Shown here one piece after another: positions 14,556 to 14,604 of a stretch of 14,604 bases of DNA. Location of the stretch: positions 1-14,604 of the forward strand of contig CALEZD010000080.1 in NCBI GenBank assembly GCA_937928385.1. Direction: 5' to 3'. A program made the translations under genes and the position numbers. Position 1 is the first letter of the stretch; each line of letters opens with the position of its first letter. The stretch comes from an uncultured Bacteroidota bacterium. Lineage in GTDB: Bacteria > Bacteroidota > Bacteroidia > Chitinophagales > Chitinophagaceae. The notes under the pieces were generated by a model. That model did not search any database and was not told the origin of the DNA. It saw only the letters and a list, made by a program, of their open reading frames with translations.

Positions 14556-14577
14556 AAAAAACTGATAGCTGTGGAAC
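14531..14577. repeat. Near-palindrome plus two GTGGAAC direct repeats
   Basis: CGGGG-A-CATATATG-CCCCG (14531-14549) is a near-perfect palindrome with the self-complementary core CATATATG (14537-14544). It runs into GTGGAAC (14549-14555), which is repeated at 14571-14577, 22 bases later. The first copy is followed by AAAAA, so it reads as TTTTTGTTCCAC on the minus strand, an inverted version of the boxes to the left. This may be a right boundary of the array or the start of an inverted part that continues beyond the window. Confidence 0.6.
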
Positions 14578-14604
14578 TAGTGGAGTGCCCGGCAGTTTTT
14601 GTGT

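Larger units (their letters stand above)
14121..14604. other. Gene-free, highly structured intergenic region running to the window edge
   Basis: No coding region with a plausible start, length and composition is visible on either strand. The stretch is filled with hairpins and repeated GTTCC words: five to seven T-rich GTTCC boxes on the plus strand plus GGAAC on the far side. T-runs dominate one strand. See the separate repeat entries. The array probably continues beyond 14604, so its right end is unknown. Confidence 0.75.

Overview
The window looks like a chromosomal piece of a member of Bacteroidota, most likely a Chitinophagaceae-type organism. The evidence is: a DUF6089-type outer-membrane barrel gene, a DUF1835 gene and a TPR-carrying multiheme cytochrome; start codons that lack Shine-Dalgarno sequences and sit in A/T-rich leaders; and repeated matches to the Bacteroidota sigma-70 -7 element TAnnTTTG, often followed by C, upstream of genes. 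The taxonomic call is inference from these traits, since no rRNA or other marker is present.

Layout. Positions 243-2159 (+) hold a small cluster: a DUF1835/DUF3658-like protein, a cupin that overlaps it by ATGA, and a four-helix membrane protein with a PH-like C-terminal domain. Positions 2195-6592 (-) hold an RND efflux permease followed 1 to 4 bases later by a TolC-type outer-membrane channel; no periplasmic adaptor gene is beside them. Divergent from the pump is a Mn-type superoxide dismutase (6811-7413, +) with a clear terminator. Positions 7522-9024 (+) carry a tandem pair of paralogous secreted, probably beta-barrel proteins. The second ends in a TTAA stop-codon overlap with a convergent secreted glycine-rich barrel-like protein (9021-9614, -).

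Positions 9679-12948 (-) contain tyrS followed by a seven-CXXCH multiheme cytochrome fused to four TPR units. A divergent DUF6089 protein (13191-14063, +), which starts at TTG, closes the coding part and ends in a strong intrinsic terminator.

The last 480 bases (14121-14604) contain no gene but are highly structured. They hold three copies of an element in which GTTCC boxes and two hairpins recur at exactly or almost exactly fixed distances. The third copy has a compensatory base-pair swap in its main stem. This array is the most unusual object in the window and may be a structured-RNA, REP/MITE-like or protein-binding array. It runs up to the window edge.

Most of the remainder is ordinary envelope and housekeeping content. 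Points worth a second look are the adaptor-less RND pair, promoter-like boxes only 5 to 6 bases before two start codons (possible leaderless messages), and the pairing of the multiheme cytochrome with tyrS.
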